Below, piece after piece: positions 1 to 11,171 of a stretch of DNA of 64,000 nt; the first letter of the stretch is position 1; each line of letters begins with the position of its first letter. Made by a program: the position numbers and the translations under genes. This stretch comes from Plantago major (lineage: Eukaryota > Streptophyta > Magnoliopsida > Lamiales > Plantaginaceae), in NCBI GenBank assembly GCA_026545765.1, contig CM048842.1, positions 46,013,431 through 46,077,430 on the forward strand, read 5' to 3'. Under the pieces are notes generated by a model. The model did not search any database. It worked only from the letters and a program-made list of their open reading frames with translations, and had not been told where the DNA came from.

Positions 1-764
1 TGGAACCATAAGGACTAAAGAATCTTCCAGTAGGAATCCATTTTTGAATGAATTTCTTTGAAACATTCTTTTGTCTGATAGGAACATAAGAAGGAATTCT
101 AGTTGAATGAATATTATCATTATTAAGAACTATTTTCTTCCTTGGTGTGTTCCTAGGTGCTCCATTTGGTGCTTTCAGATACCTGTCAGGTTTCTGAGTT
201 TGCTTTTCAGCAAACTTAGCTTTCCTTACCAGATTTCTTCTAGCCCTGGCATTCAGATTTTCAGTGGCTTGATTCAACTTCCACTTCTGATAATTGCTTT
301 GAGCAATTCTAGCCTCTAGCCATCGTTCTTACTCCTGTTCGTATTCATGAGCAAGTTGTTTCTCGATGACTTTATAGCCAATACCGTTTCGAGCACTTGA
401 AGCTATCTGAGATCTTTTCTCAGCAGCTTTGCTGGTCTCTGGTTGGTCCAATTTTTTTCTAGAAAATGTGACATGGGAGAATTTGCCAGCTCCTGCAATT
501 CTACCTTTTTGAGAGACATAGCACTGTGGGTGTTTACACATTTCAGTGTTGTGTTTCTTTTCAAAGACATGCCCAACAATTTTCCTTTTGACTTGTTTTT
601 CCCACAAAGGTTTAGTCGCAACTGCCTTTCCTTTGTCAACAATCTTTGTTTTCTGACCGATACTATAGATTGTTTGGGAGCCACCTTGCTGCGCACTGAC
701 AAATGTTCTTCTTACCTGTTGGCATAAGAGTGTCACTGGCTTTGTCACCTTTGTCAACAATCTC
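1..764 (-). pseudogene. Copia-1 gag-protease linker, partial
   Basis: This continues the polyprotein after the coiled coil. The readable stretch is 329-760, which is Lys/Gln-rich with a short Cys/His cluster MCKHPQCYV; it stops near 329, and similar basic sequence goes on to base 1. No catalytic domain is visible. Copia-2 lacks this whole segment: there the sequence jumps from ...ENCLMDDE directly to ...NASWTKAQWLFDSGC of the protease. The function of the linker is unknown, and protease and later pol domains of Copia-1 would lie left of the window. Confidence 0.6.
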
Positions 765-2433
765 TTAAGTAAGATTGTACTCCAGTAAGAGTGTCACTGG
801 CTTTGGTATAAGATTGAAAAGAAGATCTTCACATTTCTTTAGCAGTTCAGCCATTGCTTCTTTATGTGACTTTTCAGTCTCAGATATGTGAGCCTTGAGA
901 AATGCATTTTCAGCATCCTTTTTCTCAGATATCTTAACCAATTTAGAGTTTTCCTTTGCAAGAAAATTCTTTTCTTCTTCAAGATTTTCGGCTCTAGCTC
1001 GGATCATTAGAAATTCTCTTTCATAGATGTCAAGTTCTTTCCTGAGATTTTCTAGATCTTTTATTTCTTCTTCATCACTTTCATAAGTATCACAAGAAGT
1101 ATGTGTTACCTCATCAGCCATAAGACAGTTTTCAATGTTAGAGATGTCTGGACCGTCAATCTCAGCAACTCTGCACATTTCATTCTTCTTGAGGCCAAAG
1201 TCGATTATATCGTGAGTAACTACACATAATTCTGGTGATGGTAAAGTTGAGTCATCTGAATCATCTTCAGAGTCTGTCTCAACGTCTTGAGAATCCAGTT
1301 GAGTTTGAATTTTCTTTCTTTTTTCAGTTAGTAAAGCTTTCTGGCTTCTTCTGAAGATTCTTCTATCTATTCTGTCACTAGTCTTTAGTTTGTTGAAGGC
1401 AGGACAATCCTTCTTGAAGTGACCAGGTTTCTGAAAATAGAAACAGATATCGTTTCCAATTTCTGCTTCCTCAAGATTTTGATGCTTTCGAAATGGCTTG
1501 TTCAGCGAGCTTTGCATATTTTTGTACTGGTGATAGTTTGAGCCTAGATGCTTTTTCAGCTTCTCTTTGGCTTTTCCTCTCTCAATTTCTCGACTGACAT
1601 ATTTTTCCCATTTACTTTGCAGCAGAAGCATCCTCAGTCTCCTCCTTGCTTTTCTTCTTTTCAGAAGTTCCTTGAGTAATTAGAGCAACATTCTGCAACT
1701 TTTCAGTTGTATGTTCTCTTTGAGTTGTTTCATAATCAACCGTAGCAAGGTGAGAGAAAAGTTCCACTGGAGTGATATTTGACATTTCTTGGTTGAAATA
1801 AAAGAATTTAGTGTGCTCCCAGTTGGGATTAAGACTTCTGACAATAGTCTTAATCTTTTCTGACTGGGAATATCTGTTGCGTTCACCAAGTGCAGCCATA
1901 TCGCTCATGAGAGTGGTAAATCTGAAATCAAGTTCTTCCAGAGTTTCAGTGGGTCCTTGTTTGAAATTTTGAAATTTCAATTTGAGGACTTCGAACTTGT
2001 TTTCCTTGGCTTTCTCAGTTCCGGCACAGATTTCTTCAATCAGTTGCCAGGCAACTTTCGCCGTTTTGGCACCCCACAGTTTACATTATATGTGCTCAGG
2101 TGTCGATCTGATAATGATATTACGAGCTTGACCATCCAGACGATTTCTCTTGGCATCTTCCGATGTCCAGAGTTCTCTGGGCTTTGGTTCGTAAATAACT
2201 TGACTAGTAGATCTCCCACTAGTTGACGCATCAGTTTGTGAAGACCCATCGCTTTGATCTCTGTGTCTAGCATTAGAAACCTCCATGACTTGCTTAAGTT
2301 GTTGAATGAGTATTGGGTCATTCTTTATCACGTCGATCATTTCGTCACCTATGGCTTCTAGGTGGAGCATCAAGTTATTTTTCCATTTCTCGTAGTTCTC
2401 TAGTTTGAGAATGGGTGCATCACTCAGACACAT
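765..2433 (-). pseudogene. gag: Copia-1 gag (UBN2-type capsid, zinc knuckle, coiled coil)
   Basis: This encodes the structural capsid/nucleocapsid protein of a copia element. The start ATG at 2433 gives MCLSDAPIL, followed by ENYEKWKNN, typical of the UBN2/Retrotran_gag_2 family. The body contains LWTSEDAKRNRLDGQARN, ...IEEICAG... and ...LMSDMAALGERNRYSQSEKIKTI. A stop replaces Gln at about 2086 (Copia-2 has CAG there), and a stop plus frameshift sits near 1612-1631. The zinc knuckle near 1390-1440 reads CFYFQKPGHFKKDC: the second Cys of CX2C has become Phe, whereas Copia-2 keeps CFYCGKPGHFKKDC. Downstream (about 830-1090) is a Glu/Lys-rich stretch that looks like a coiled coil. The copy cannot make a working Gag. 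Confidence 0.85.
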
Positions 2434-2536
2434 ACCTGCACACTTAACACACAAATTATATAGTCCTTAGAAAGGGACAAAGTTCCTTCACCTATCTGGG
2501 GATCTAGGTTCAGTGCAGAAGGCTTATGAACCTCCT

Positions 2537-2548
2537 GCTCTGATACCA
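2537..2548 (-). other. Copia-1 primer binding site (initiator-Met tRNA)
   Basis: The minus strand reads TGGTATCAGAGC two bases inside the LTR end. This is the usual plant copia primer site, complementary to the 3' end of initiator-Met tRNA, and it starts minus-strand cDNA synthesis. Confidence 0.88.
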
Positions 2549-2550
2549 CT

Positions 2551-4188
2551 TGTTGGTCCAGATAACGGCAAAGTAAAAGACTAGGGGGGGGGGGTGAATA
2601 GTCTTTTAAAACTTTTGTCGATAAACACAGTTTCTCAGATATCTGTGAAGATATCTGATACTTAAATTCAGAGCGCGGAAGACTTAAGATAGATAAGTGC
2701 AGAAACAATAAGTGTGTGTGTGCTTTGCTGAAATGTAAGTACAGAAAGGTAAATGACACAGCAAGTATAGTGGTGTCTGGAGGTGGCGTAATCCTCCAAC
2801 TAATCAACTTCGGTATTCCAAAGACCTAGAATTCACTAGAACAAATAATTGAGTTCACCTTACAATAATCCTATTCTAAGATTCCTAAACAAATGGTTCC
2901 CAACCAAATGTTACCCCTGAGTTGTTCCCCGGCTTCCACAGCCAAGTACTTCCTGTACTCAGAAACCTTTTTGAGCTGTTCCCTAGCTTCCCAAACTAAG
3001 TACTTCCTGTGCTCAATAACCTTGGAGTTATTCCTTAGTTTCCCAAAATAAGTACTTCCTGTACTCCACGCCAGTTATGGTGTTGGTTTTGGTTTGTTTG
3101 TCAGATGAGCTTCTTTATTAACTTATTCAGTTAATCAGATAGCTCTGTGAATCAAGTATACTTAATACACTTTGCAATGTATGGTATCTTGTTCTTTACT
3201 GACCCAAGTCTATGATAATTGTTCAAGAGAATGAATCTCAGATACTTGATCTTTCGATTCAACTCTTTCATAGATAGCAATGCTTGTTTAGTATCAGGAC
3301 ACTTAGAACTTTTGTGCTACTTAGAATCAAGAGCTTTGGTCGCAACAGAAAGCTTGAAGGTAAGTAGTGTGCTTGAGAGAGTATTCAATATAAGTTCAGT
3401 GTTCTAAGGTGTCCAGTGTGTACTAAAGCAGTCTAAGTGTTGATATTTATAGATGAATTTGAATGCCGTTGAATAGTATCCGTTAGGCTCAAATTCAAAC
3501 TATCGATATCTGTGTATAGTACTGTAGAAGGTTTGTCTTCTTCTTCAGAAGCTACCTTTTTTGTTCAGACATCTCTGTCCGTGCATTTAATGCATTGTAC
3601 TATACTTTTGTCCTGTAGTGCCAACGGAACTATGCATTGTATCAGAGACCTTTATTTATCAGATTTCTCTGAGGCTTTGCACGTCCTTTTCTTCAACTTC
3701 AAATACCACTTTATTGAAACAACTTTGTTGCAATATATATTCCTTTTTCAGAAATGTGGTTTAAGCTCAAGGTATCTGAGTGCAGATATCTGTAAGCACT
3801 TTCCTTGTTTTCAGAAACCTTTTAGTTTTCAGATATCTCTTGAGACATGGTTCATTTTAAAACCAATTGAGTCTTCAAGATATCTGGTCAAGGTATCTGG
3901 AAAACCATTTTAGTAATCTTGTGCAGTCTTTCAAATCTTCAAAGTCGTTGAACTTGTTCTGCTGGATGTCTTCTGCTTGGTCTTCTCTTCATAAAATAAA
4001 AATTACATTTTGAGACCTAACATCCTATACAAGATTAACTAGACTAACATACTTAGTGAGTTTCCTCTTTTACAATTTTCAAGTGAACCAAGAGTACTAA
4101 TCACCTTTCTGAACTAAGATAAGTCATCATGTTGCTGATCAAAATCTAAACAGATATTCCTAACAAATTTCTAACAAAATTTCTAACA
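2551..4188 (-). repeat. Copia-1 5' LTR
   Basis: On the plus strand it starts TGTTGGTCCAGATAACGG and ends CTAACA, so it has TG...CA ends in either orientation. The same sequence occurs at 5401, 18666 and 25636. On the minus strand a TATAAATA box lies at 3444-3451, probably the U3 promoter. Near the inner end is a G/C homopolymer of about ten bases. A triplicated segment of about 53 bp lies at 2919-3067, and the palindrome AGATATCT recurs. The outer end at 4188 was chosen because the gypsy frame resumes at 4189; the short repeat CTAACAAA around it leaves a few bases of doubt. Confidence 0.87.
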
Positions 4189-5400
4189 AAGATATCGAGG
4201 GTACCACGAAGATATGGAGACGAAAAACCTCCCCTATAGCGGAGTTATCAATGCCATTGCGGGAGGACCAACCGGGGGAGAGGGTCGAAATGCAAGTGAA
4301 AGAACCGTGCAACACTTGAGAAATAACGATAGAGCCTATGCTCCTACAGCCCTGAAGGGCACAAACACCATCACCTTCGATGACAGCGAAATCCCCCCGC
4401 CAACGTCTGGTGGAGGAGATCTCAAGGACCCCGACGTTCCTTTGGTTGTTTCTCTAGTTATCGCCACTTACAAGGTCAACAAAGTACTTGTCGACACAGG
4501 AAGTTCTTCCAACGTCATCTCTAAAAGGACCATAGAACAAATGCACCTGGGCCATACTCAGTATGGGTGTGTACATAATTCCTTGGTGGGTTTTGGAGGA
4601 TCCATAGTACACCCCATTGGAAGTATACCACTACAAGTCTCCATGGGCACTTTTCCGACAAGGGTGACTGAGACAATCCTCTTTGTGGTAGTCGATAGCA
4701 CCTTTGACTACAACGTAATCTTGGGCCGTCCGGGACTTAATCAATTCAGGGCAATCGCGTCTCCCCTACACAATAGGGTGAAGTTTCCAACACCAAATGG
4801 TGTGGGTGAAGAAGTGGGAAACGTAAGAGAAGCATGGGAATGTTATATCATGCCGACCAGGGCAGCATCAGCACCCGTCCTTTTGGTCACCAAAGGATTC
4901 GGGAATACCCCAGCAGACCTTGCCCCATCAAAGGAGGAAATTGGTGTTGGGTCACGAAAAGAGAAATTCCTAAAGACTGCCAGGATGGAACCTCATGAGG
5001 CCTTGAAAGAGGTCCAGTTGATTGAAGGGAACTCAGAAAAGATAACCCGAATTGGAACTGAGATGAGCGCAGAGGTGGAGATGAAGCTCATCACATGCCT
5101 CCGTGACAACATCGACATCTTTTCTTGGAGCACAGATGACCTTAAGGGGATAGACCCGAGGATCATAGTTCACCGTCTGAACATGGATCCGACGGTAAGG
5201 CATATCCGACAAAAGAGGAAGGATTTCGGGCCTGTTGAAGATGCTATTATAGCAGAAGAAGTGAACAAGTTGTTGAAAGCAGGACATATCGAGGAAGTCA
5301 GATACTCTGACTGGGTCTGTAACGTGGTCCTCGTCGAGAAGGCCCCAGGAAAGTGGAGAATGTGTAGACTTCACTAGACTCAACAAGTTTTGCCCAAAGA
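4189..5400 (+). pseudogene. pol: Gypsy-1 gag end, protease and start of reverse transcriptase (left piece)
   Basis: The open frame runs directly from the Copia-1 LTR end: YRGYHEDMETKNLPYSG matches YRYVDDIEMENAPYSG of Gypsy-2 around 51920. The aspartic protease motif VLVDTGSSSNVISKRT lies near 4489-4535, and ILGRPGLNQFRAI is the second conserved part. The start of reverse transcriptase follows (DWVCNVVLVEKAPGKWRMC). At about 5360 one base is missing relative to Gypsy-2 (TGTGTAGAC against TGTGTAATGAC), which shifts the frame just before Copia-2 interrupts the gene at 5400. The element belongs to the Tat-like plant Ty3/gypsy group on the basis of its dual RNase H further on. Confidence 0.88.
5396..5400 (+). 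repeat. Copia-2 target-site duplication, left (AAAGA)
   Basis: The five bases left of the TG end are AAAGA; the five right of the CA end at 20286 are AAAGG. The uninterrupted Gypsy-2 pol reads CGAAAGGATCCATATCC at the same place (around 53117), so this is the insertion point. One base has changed since insertion. Confidence 0.8.
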
Positions 5401-7056
5401 TGTTGGTCCAGATAACGGCAAAGTAAAAGACTAGAGGGGGGGGGTGAATAGTATTTTAAAACTTTTGTCGATAAACACAATTTCTCAGATATCTGTGAAG
5501 ATATTTGATACTTAGATTCAGAGCGCGGAAGACTTAAGATAGATCAGTGCAGAAACAGTTAAAGTGTGTGTGTGTGTTGCTGAAATGTAAGTACAAAAAT
5601 GTAAATAACACAGCAATTATAGTTGTATCTGGAGGTGGCGTAATCCTCCAACTAATCCACTTCGGTCTTCCAAAGACCTAGAATTCACTAGAATAGATAA
5701 TTGAGGTCACCTTACAAAAATCCTATTATAAGATTTCTAAACAAATGGTTCCCAACCAAATGTTCCCCCTGAGTTATTCACCAGCTTTCTTAGCCAAGTA
5801 CTTCCTATACTCAGAAACCTTTTTGAGTTATTCCCTAGCTTCCCAAGCTAAGTACTTCCTGTACTCAATAACCTTGGAGTTATTCTCTAGCTTCCCAAGC
5901 TAAGTACTTCCTGTACTCCACGCCAGTTATGGTGTTGGTTTTGGTTTGAGTTGTCAGATGAGCTTCTTTTATTAACTTTTCAGTTAACAGATATCTCTGT
6001 GAATCAAGTATACTTAATACACTTTTCAATGTATGGTATCTTGTTCTTTCTACTGACCCAAGTCTTATGATAACTGTTCAAGAGAATGAATCTCAGATGT
6101 TTGATCTTTCGATTCAACTCTTTCACAGATAGCTTTAATTGTTTAGGATCAGGACACTTAGAACTTCAATGCTACTTAAGATCAAAAGCTATGGTTGCAA
6201 CAGTAAGGTTAAGGATAAGTAGTTTCCTTTGAGAGAGTAAGATGTTCAGCGTGTTTTTGGTGTTCAAGGTGTCTAAGGTGTCTTCTCAAGCAGTCTATGT
6301 GTTGATATTTATAGATGAATTTGAATGCCGTTGAATAGTATCCGTTAGGCTCAAATTTAAACTATTGATATCTGTGTATAGTACTGTAGCAGGTTTGTCT
6401 TCTTCTTCAGAAGCTACCGTTGCTTTTGTTCAGACATCTCTGTCCGTGCATTAAATGCATTGTACTATACTTTTGTCCTGTAGTACCAATGGAACTATGC
6501 TTTGTATCAGAGTTTTGACTTAAACAGTTTTCTCTGAGTTTTTCGCACGTCCTTATCTTCAACTTCAGATAACACTTAAATTGAAACAACTTTGTTTGCA
6601 ATATATATTTCTCTTTTTCAGAGATGTGGTTAAAGTTCAAGGTATCTGTAAGAAGATATCTGTGGACACTTTACTTGTTTTCCAGATAGACCTTTTGAAT
6701 TCTCAGATATCTCTTGTGACACAGTTTGTTAATAAACTATTCATGTCTTCAAGATATCTGGCCAAGGTTTTTGTAAAACTATTTCAGTAATCTTGTGCAG
6801 TCTTCAATGTCGTTGAACTTGTTCTGCTTGGACGTCTTCTTCTTGGTCTTCTCTTCATAAAATAAAAATTACATTTTGAGACCTAACATCCTATACAAGA
6901 TTAACTAGACAATCATACTAAGTGGGTTTCCTCTTTTACAATGTTCAAGTGAACCAAGAGTACTAATCACCTTTCTGAAACTAAGATAAGTCATCATGTT
7001 GCTGATCAAAATCTAAACAGATATTTCTAACAAAATATCTAACAAATTTCCTAACA
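5401..7056 (-). repeat. Copia-2 3' LTR (left copy)
   Basis: It begins TGTTGGTCC and ends CCTAACA, and matches 18666-20286 along its length. The minus-strand TATAAATA box is at 6306-6313. The triplicated 53-bp block lies at 5771-5919. It keeps about 50 bp near 6650-6705 that the other LTR has lost. Confidence 0.92.
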
Positions 7057-7058
7057 AA

Positions 7059-7071
7059 TTTCCCCTTTTTT
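7059..7071 (-). other. Copia-2 polypurine tract
   Basis: The minus strand reads AAAAAAGGGGAAA, ending two bases before the TGTTAGG start of the 3' LTR. It is the expected plus-strand primer for cDNA synthesis. Confidence 0.8.
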
Positions 7072-10000
7072 ATCAGTCAACGATGACTATCTGAACTATT
7101 ACAAATCTGGATGAGTGAACAATCCATCACTTAATCAATTCTTATGATTTTTCATTTCATTCAATTAAGTGCAGAATTAAACATCAACCAAATCACAAGG
7201 TGTGATCTTTGCTGACAAGTTATCTTTTATAGAATAATATCTGAGAGTAAGTTCATCAGATAAGTTACAATTGAAGTTTACAGATAACTTTAATACATAA
7301 AACAGGTTCAGCTCAGTCAGCAAAAATACAACAAACATACATAGTAAATTAGGACAACAGGAGTAACCAAGCTCCAAGTAAACATCCTAATAGACTAGTC
7401 TTCAAGTCTTTATTTCTTCAAGTCTTCAACAGTGGTTCTATGGATCAGTCTGCAAATTTCCTATCTCCAAACCTTTTGATGTCATCAGAATAATCGTAGA
7501 GAAGTGTTCTGACGAGCATCTATGTGTCTCTGGCAAATCCACAGACCTCTTTGTAGGTTTTGGTAGGATTTTTCTTGACAAAATGCTTGACCCACAGATA
7601 CTTTTCGCACTTCCAGGCATGCTCTATTCTGATATCTGAAAGCTTGAAATATTCATAGATAATCTTCAGATATCTGATGTCACCCTTGTATTGATCTTCT
7701 GTTAGATAGAACGACTCATAGGGTTCCACAGCGAGTCTTGCTCTTGTGCCTGTTCCTGTGATGTTCAGATTTCTGTGCACATCATCTGGCTTTCCATATG
7801 GACATTCATCAGAGAGGTCCTTTCTCATGGCTTCAGTTCTCTTGATAACTTCAAAGTCCAACCAAGCTTTAATATGATTGGTGTTGATCAAGATTGGCTT
7901 ATCTTTTCTCCATGCCCTAAGTTGTTTGTGGATTGGATCTGGAAATCTTGAATTTACCAGTAGATGCTTAAGTTCCAGAATCCAATAGCCATTTTTCTGA
8001 TTGATGCACCTGTAGACAGAGGAATCATTGTCATTCTTCACATACTCTATTTTTGCTTCTTCTGGCCTGAGTGGAAGTTGACTTTGTCTTTGCTCAGCTC
8101 TCAGTCTGTTCCTTCTCTGTCTTGAATTCTCTTTGGGGTTGTTGCTTGAAGAACCACCACCCTGGATAGACTTGGTATTTCCAGAGGGTGTTTTAGCTGC
8201 TAGTGGCTTTGCAGCTATGGGCTCAGTTAGGCTTTCAATTTCCCTTTTTCTGTGAAGAGGAGCTTCATCTTCATCAGATTCCTCATCATCATCAAGATTA
8301 AATCTTGTGAGAGATTTACAGCCTTCTTCATTGCCCAGGGATTTGATTTGACCTTCTTCTTATTCTTCTTCAGAAGAGACATCAATCCCTTTAACTTGTC
8401 TTCTCCTTGGAGCCTTGGTACTCCTTGGAGGTTTCTGTGCCATGGCCCTTGTTACCATTGCAGTAACTTCAGTAGGTTTCTGGGAAGCAGCTACTATTTG
8501 CAAAGCAGCTTGACTTGAGGAGGGCTCTTTTATTCTGAGTGGTGGCTGGGAAGGTTTCTTGTTTCCTCTTCCTCTTTGAGCAGCACCAACTCCAGATTTC
8601 TTCTTGTTTGCACCAACTCCTTCGTCCCATTCCCCCTGACTTTGAGGTCTAGATTTGTACAATCCTTCCCCCTTAGTCATTGTTGGCTGACTAAGTCTCA
8701 TAAAGAAATCTGAGAGAGACTCAAAATGTCCTTGTAAGAAATTATAGGCAGAGACCAACTTCTGAAGTTCGGCTTTGAGCTCCTGATTTTGCTTGATAAG
8801 TCCGTTGTCCATATCAGTGAGCTCTGCCAATGGGCCTAGGATGGCATCTGCTTTTCCAGCAGTGTAACTTGCCTGTTGAAAAGCTTTTTCAGCTAAAGAC
8901 GCATCGTCATCCCTTATCATTCCCAGATCTTTCTGAGCAATGACTATGCTAGTTGTTCTCTGAGTGATGAGCTCAGTGAACTTTTTCAGTTCAGAGAGGA
9001 CGGAGGCAATTACTTCCTTGTTCTGTGAAGACAACTCCTTTTTCAGATGAGCCAGTACTTGGTATCTGTTCATGTATTCATGGGAGTGGACGTTTTGCAG
9101 TTTGCTGAAAGTTTCAGGAGCAATCAGCTTTCTTTTCAAGTGAGAAACCGCCAGATGCTCATTGCGGTGCTCTGCCAAAGTCTTGTCTTCTTCATCATCT
9201 GAGTAATCAGCCCAGTGATCTTAATCCTCTTAGACATTCTCATCGATTGTATCGATTCCAGCAACAATATCAGAGAGTGGTTTCTTTCCTTTTTGGGAGG
9301 AGGATGGTACATCTTTTGAAGATGATGCAGCCTTAGCATCATGCTTGACTTCAGATACTTCTTCAGTATCGAGTTCTTTGGTGATCGCAGTGACAGCATC
9401 CTGTAGCTCTTTAACCTCAGAGTAAGCAATCATCTCTTGTAGATATTGATCTTGTAGTTGATCAAGCTTATCTCTGGATCTAGCTATTTGGTCTTCCAGT
9501 TGAAGATGGAGCTGTTGTTCTTCTACCAACAGTTGTCTGAGTTGAGCAGTTCTGGATTGAGTATTCAATATTTTCTGATTAGTTTCTTCAGAAAGCTCAA
9601 CTACTTGTACAGTAGTAACTCGTTGTTGTTGACATGATGGATGAGCAGATTTTTGAGGAGATGGAGACGGAGATTTCTGTGCTTTCCTCTCAGTTTGCTT
9701 TATAGCAGTTCAGGCATGATTTCTTCGTGAAATTCCTCCGGTCCCTGGTGCAGGGCCATCATCATCCTTTTTGTTTTCGTCATCCTTTTGGTGATGGTCA
9801 GTGGGAGGTTCATCAAAGTCATTTTCGTTTATTTCTTCCTCATCATCTTCAGATACAAGATTGATCACTTCAGGGATAGTAATCTTCTGCCCATTAACCT
9901 CTTCTTGTTCAGAAGGTATAAATTGCAGAGTCTGGGGCAGGACTGGCTTGAAAGCCATCTGTAATCTTGTCTGACCATCTGCCTGTTCAAAGGCCTGTAT

Positions 10001-10474
10001 CAAACTGTGCGCCACTTCTCTGGAGAAATCCCTGTGCAATAGAGTCGCAACTGTGTATTTTTCTGTAGGGAACATTGCATGGATGTAAGTCTCCAGGTCA
10101 AGAGCTCGTGCTCGTCTGGTTGGTTGATCTGTGATTCTCAATATTTCAGAGAGATCAGAGCACCTTAACCTTTGCCATTTCCTGAAGCATTGAATATGCT
10201 TTGGCAGGGTTTGAGCCTTGAAGAAGGGAAGTAGGTCTCTTTTCTCATCATCGGGAGCCTGCTTTGCACTTGTTTGAGCATGAAAGAAAGAGTTTTGAGT
10301 GAGCTTCAAAAATTTTGTAGATATCTGAGTAGAAGTGTGGTTTAGTTTCTGGGTTACCTGATTATGAACATCAGGCTCAGATACTTGTACCACTGAGACA
10401 AGGGGTGTCTCAGATATCTTGTTGTGAGGTGGAGACTTGGAAGTCTGGTCCTCATCAACCTTTCTTTCTTGAAC

Positions 10475-10564
10475 CTGAAAAATAAAAAGTGATCCAATAC
10501 TTAGGAAATTGTTTGAAAGAAATTGTGCAATTATGCTTTAATGAGTTCTGATTGTGCTACTTAC
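10475..10564 (-). other. Predicted intron A of the Copia-2 third ORF (90 bp)
   Basis: The minus strand reads GAGGAA|GTAAGTAGC ... TTATTTTTCAG|GTTCAAG. It is phase 0, contains an in-frame TAA, and splicing joins the exon ending in ...SELPIEE to VQERKVDEDQ, which continues in frame into the next open stretch. Confidence 0.75.
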
Positions 10565-10717
10565 TTCCTCAATAGGAAGCTCAGAGTCATTTTTCTCAGA
10601 AACTTTCTCAGTTTCTGGTGTTCTCTCAAGAGATGTTTCCTTGGGGGCTTCATCAATTTCCATTGATGCAGGGGATGTCGCAACTTTGTCCCCGTGCATT
10701 TCTACTTCTGAGTGAGC

Positions 10718-10802
10718 CTGTAAGTAGAAAGTATTGAATATTTTTAGAAGAAGTATAAGATAACCCAAGATGAAGAATACTTATCATTGATTATTCATAT
10801 AC
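10718..10802 (-). other. Predicted intron B of the Copia-2 third ORF (85 bp)
   Basis: The minus strand reads ATGAAG|GTATATGAA ... CTACTTACAG|GCTCACTC. It is phase 0 and contains an in-frame TAA. The flanking exons are 102 and 153 bp, both multiples of three. Confidence 0.75.
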
Positions 10803-10904
10803 CTTCATGATAGAAGGCTCAATGATGTGTTCTTCAGAAACCTTGTCAGTCTCTGGGTTCTTTTCTGGCATTTCTGCCTTATCTTCCTTTTTCTCAGTTG
10901 GAGC

Positions 10905-10982
10905 CTGTTAGAAACATTTATTAAAATGATTAAGCACATAAACAGATGACTGAAAAGTGTTGTCTTAAGAATCAATTATCAC
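10905..10982 (-). other. Predicted intron C of the Copia-2 third ORF (78 bp)
   Basis: The minus strand reads CCACAG|GTGATAATT ... GTTTCTAACAG|GCTCCAAC. It is phase 0 with an in-frame TAA. A CTTAAT-type branch-point candidate lies within the intron. Confidence 0.72.
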
Positions 10983-11090
10983 CTGTGGCACAGGCTCAGA
11001 TTTCTTAAGAGGCGAGGTTGAGGGAACCTCCTTCTCAGTTTCTGAGGTAAGCTTTCCAGCTTCCTCTTGTTTATGTGTTTCTAACTCAGC

Positions 11091-11171
11091 CTGTAATAAA
11101 GAAATTTTATGAGTAACAAGATGTATAAGCATAAAAAATTTCACAAGGTAAGAGTTAAACCATTCAGCTAC
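11091..11171 (-). other. Predicted intron D of the Copia-2 third ORF (81 bp)
   Basis: The minus strand reads GCTCAG|GTAGCTGAA ... CTTTATTACAG|GCTGAG. It is phase 0. It is 27 codons long without a stop, so unlike A-C it could be kept in the mRNA without breaking the frame. Confidence 0.65.

Larger units (their letters stand above)
1..4188 (-). mobile_element. Copia-1: Ty1/copia retrotransposon, 5' part (cut by window edge)
   Basis: Read on the minus strand the order is LTR (4188-2551), initiator-Met primer site, gag with a zinc knuckle, then a long gag-to-protease linker that runs off the window at base 1. LTR, primer site and gag match Copia-2 (5401-20286) closely. The long LTR (about 1.64 kb), this primer site and the large gag fit the SIRE/Maximus (Sirevirus) lineage; that assignment is inference. 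It sits inside Gypsy-1: the gypsy reading frame begins directly after the LTR at 4189. Its other LTR and left target duplication lie outside the window. Confidence 0.88.
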
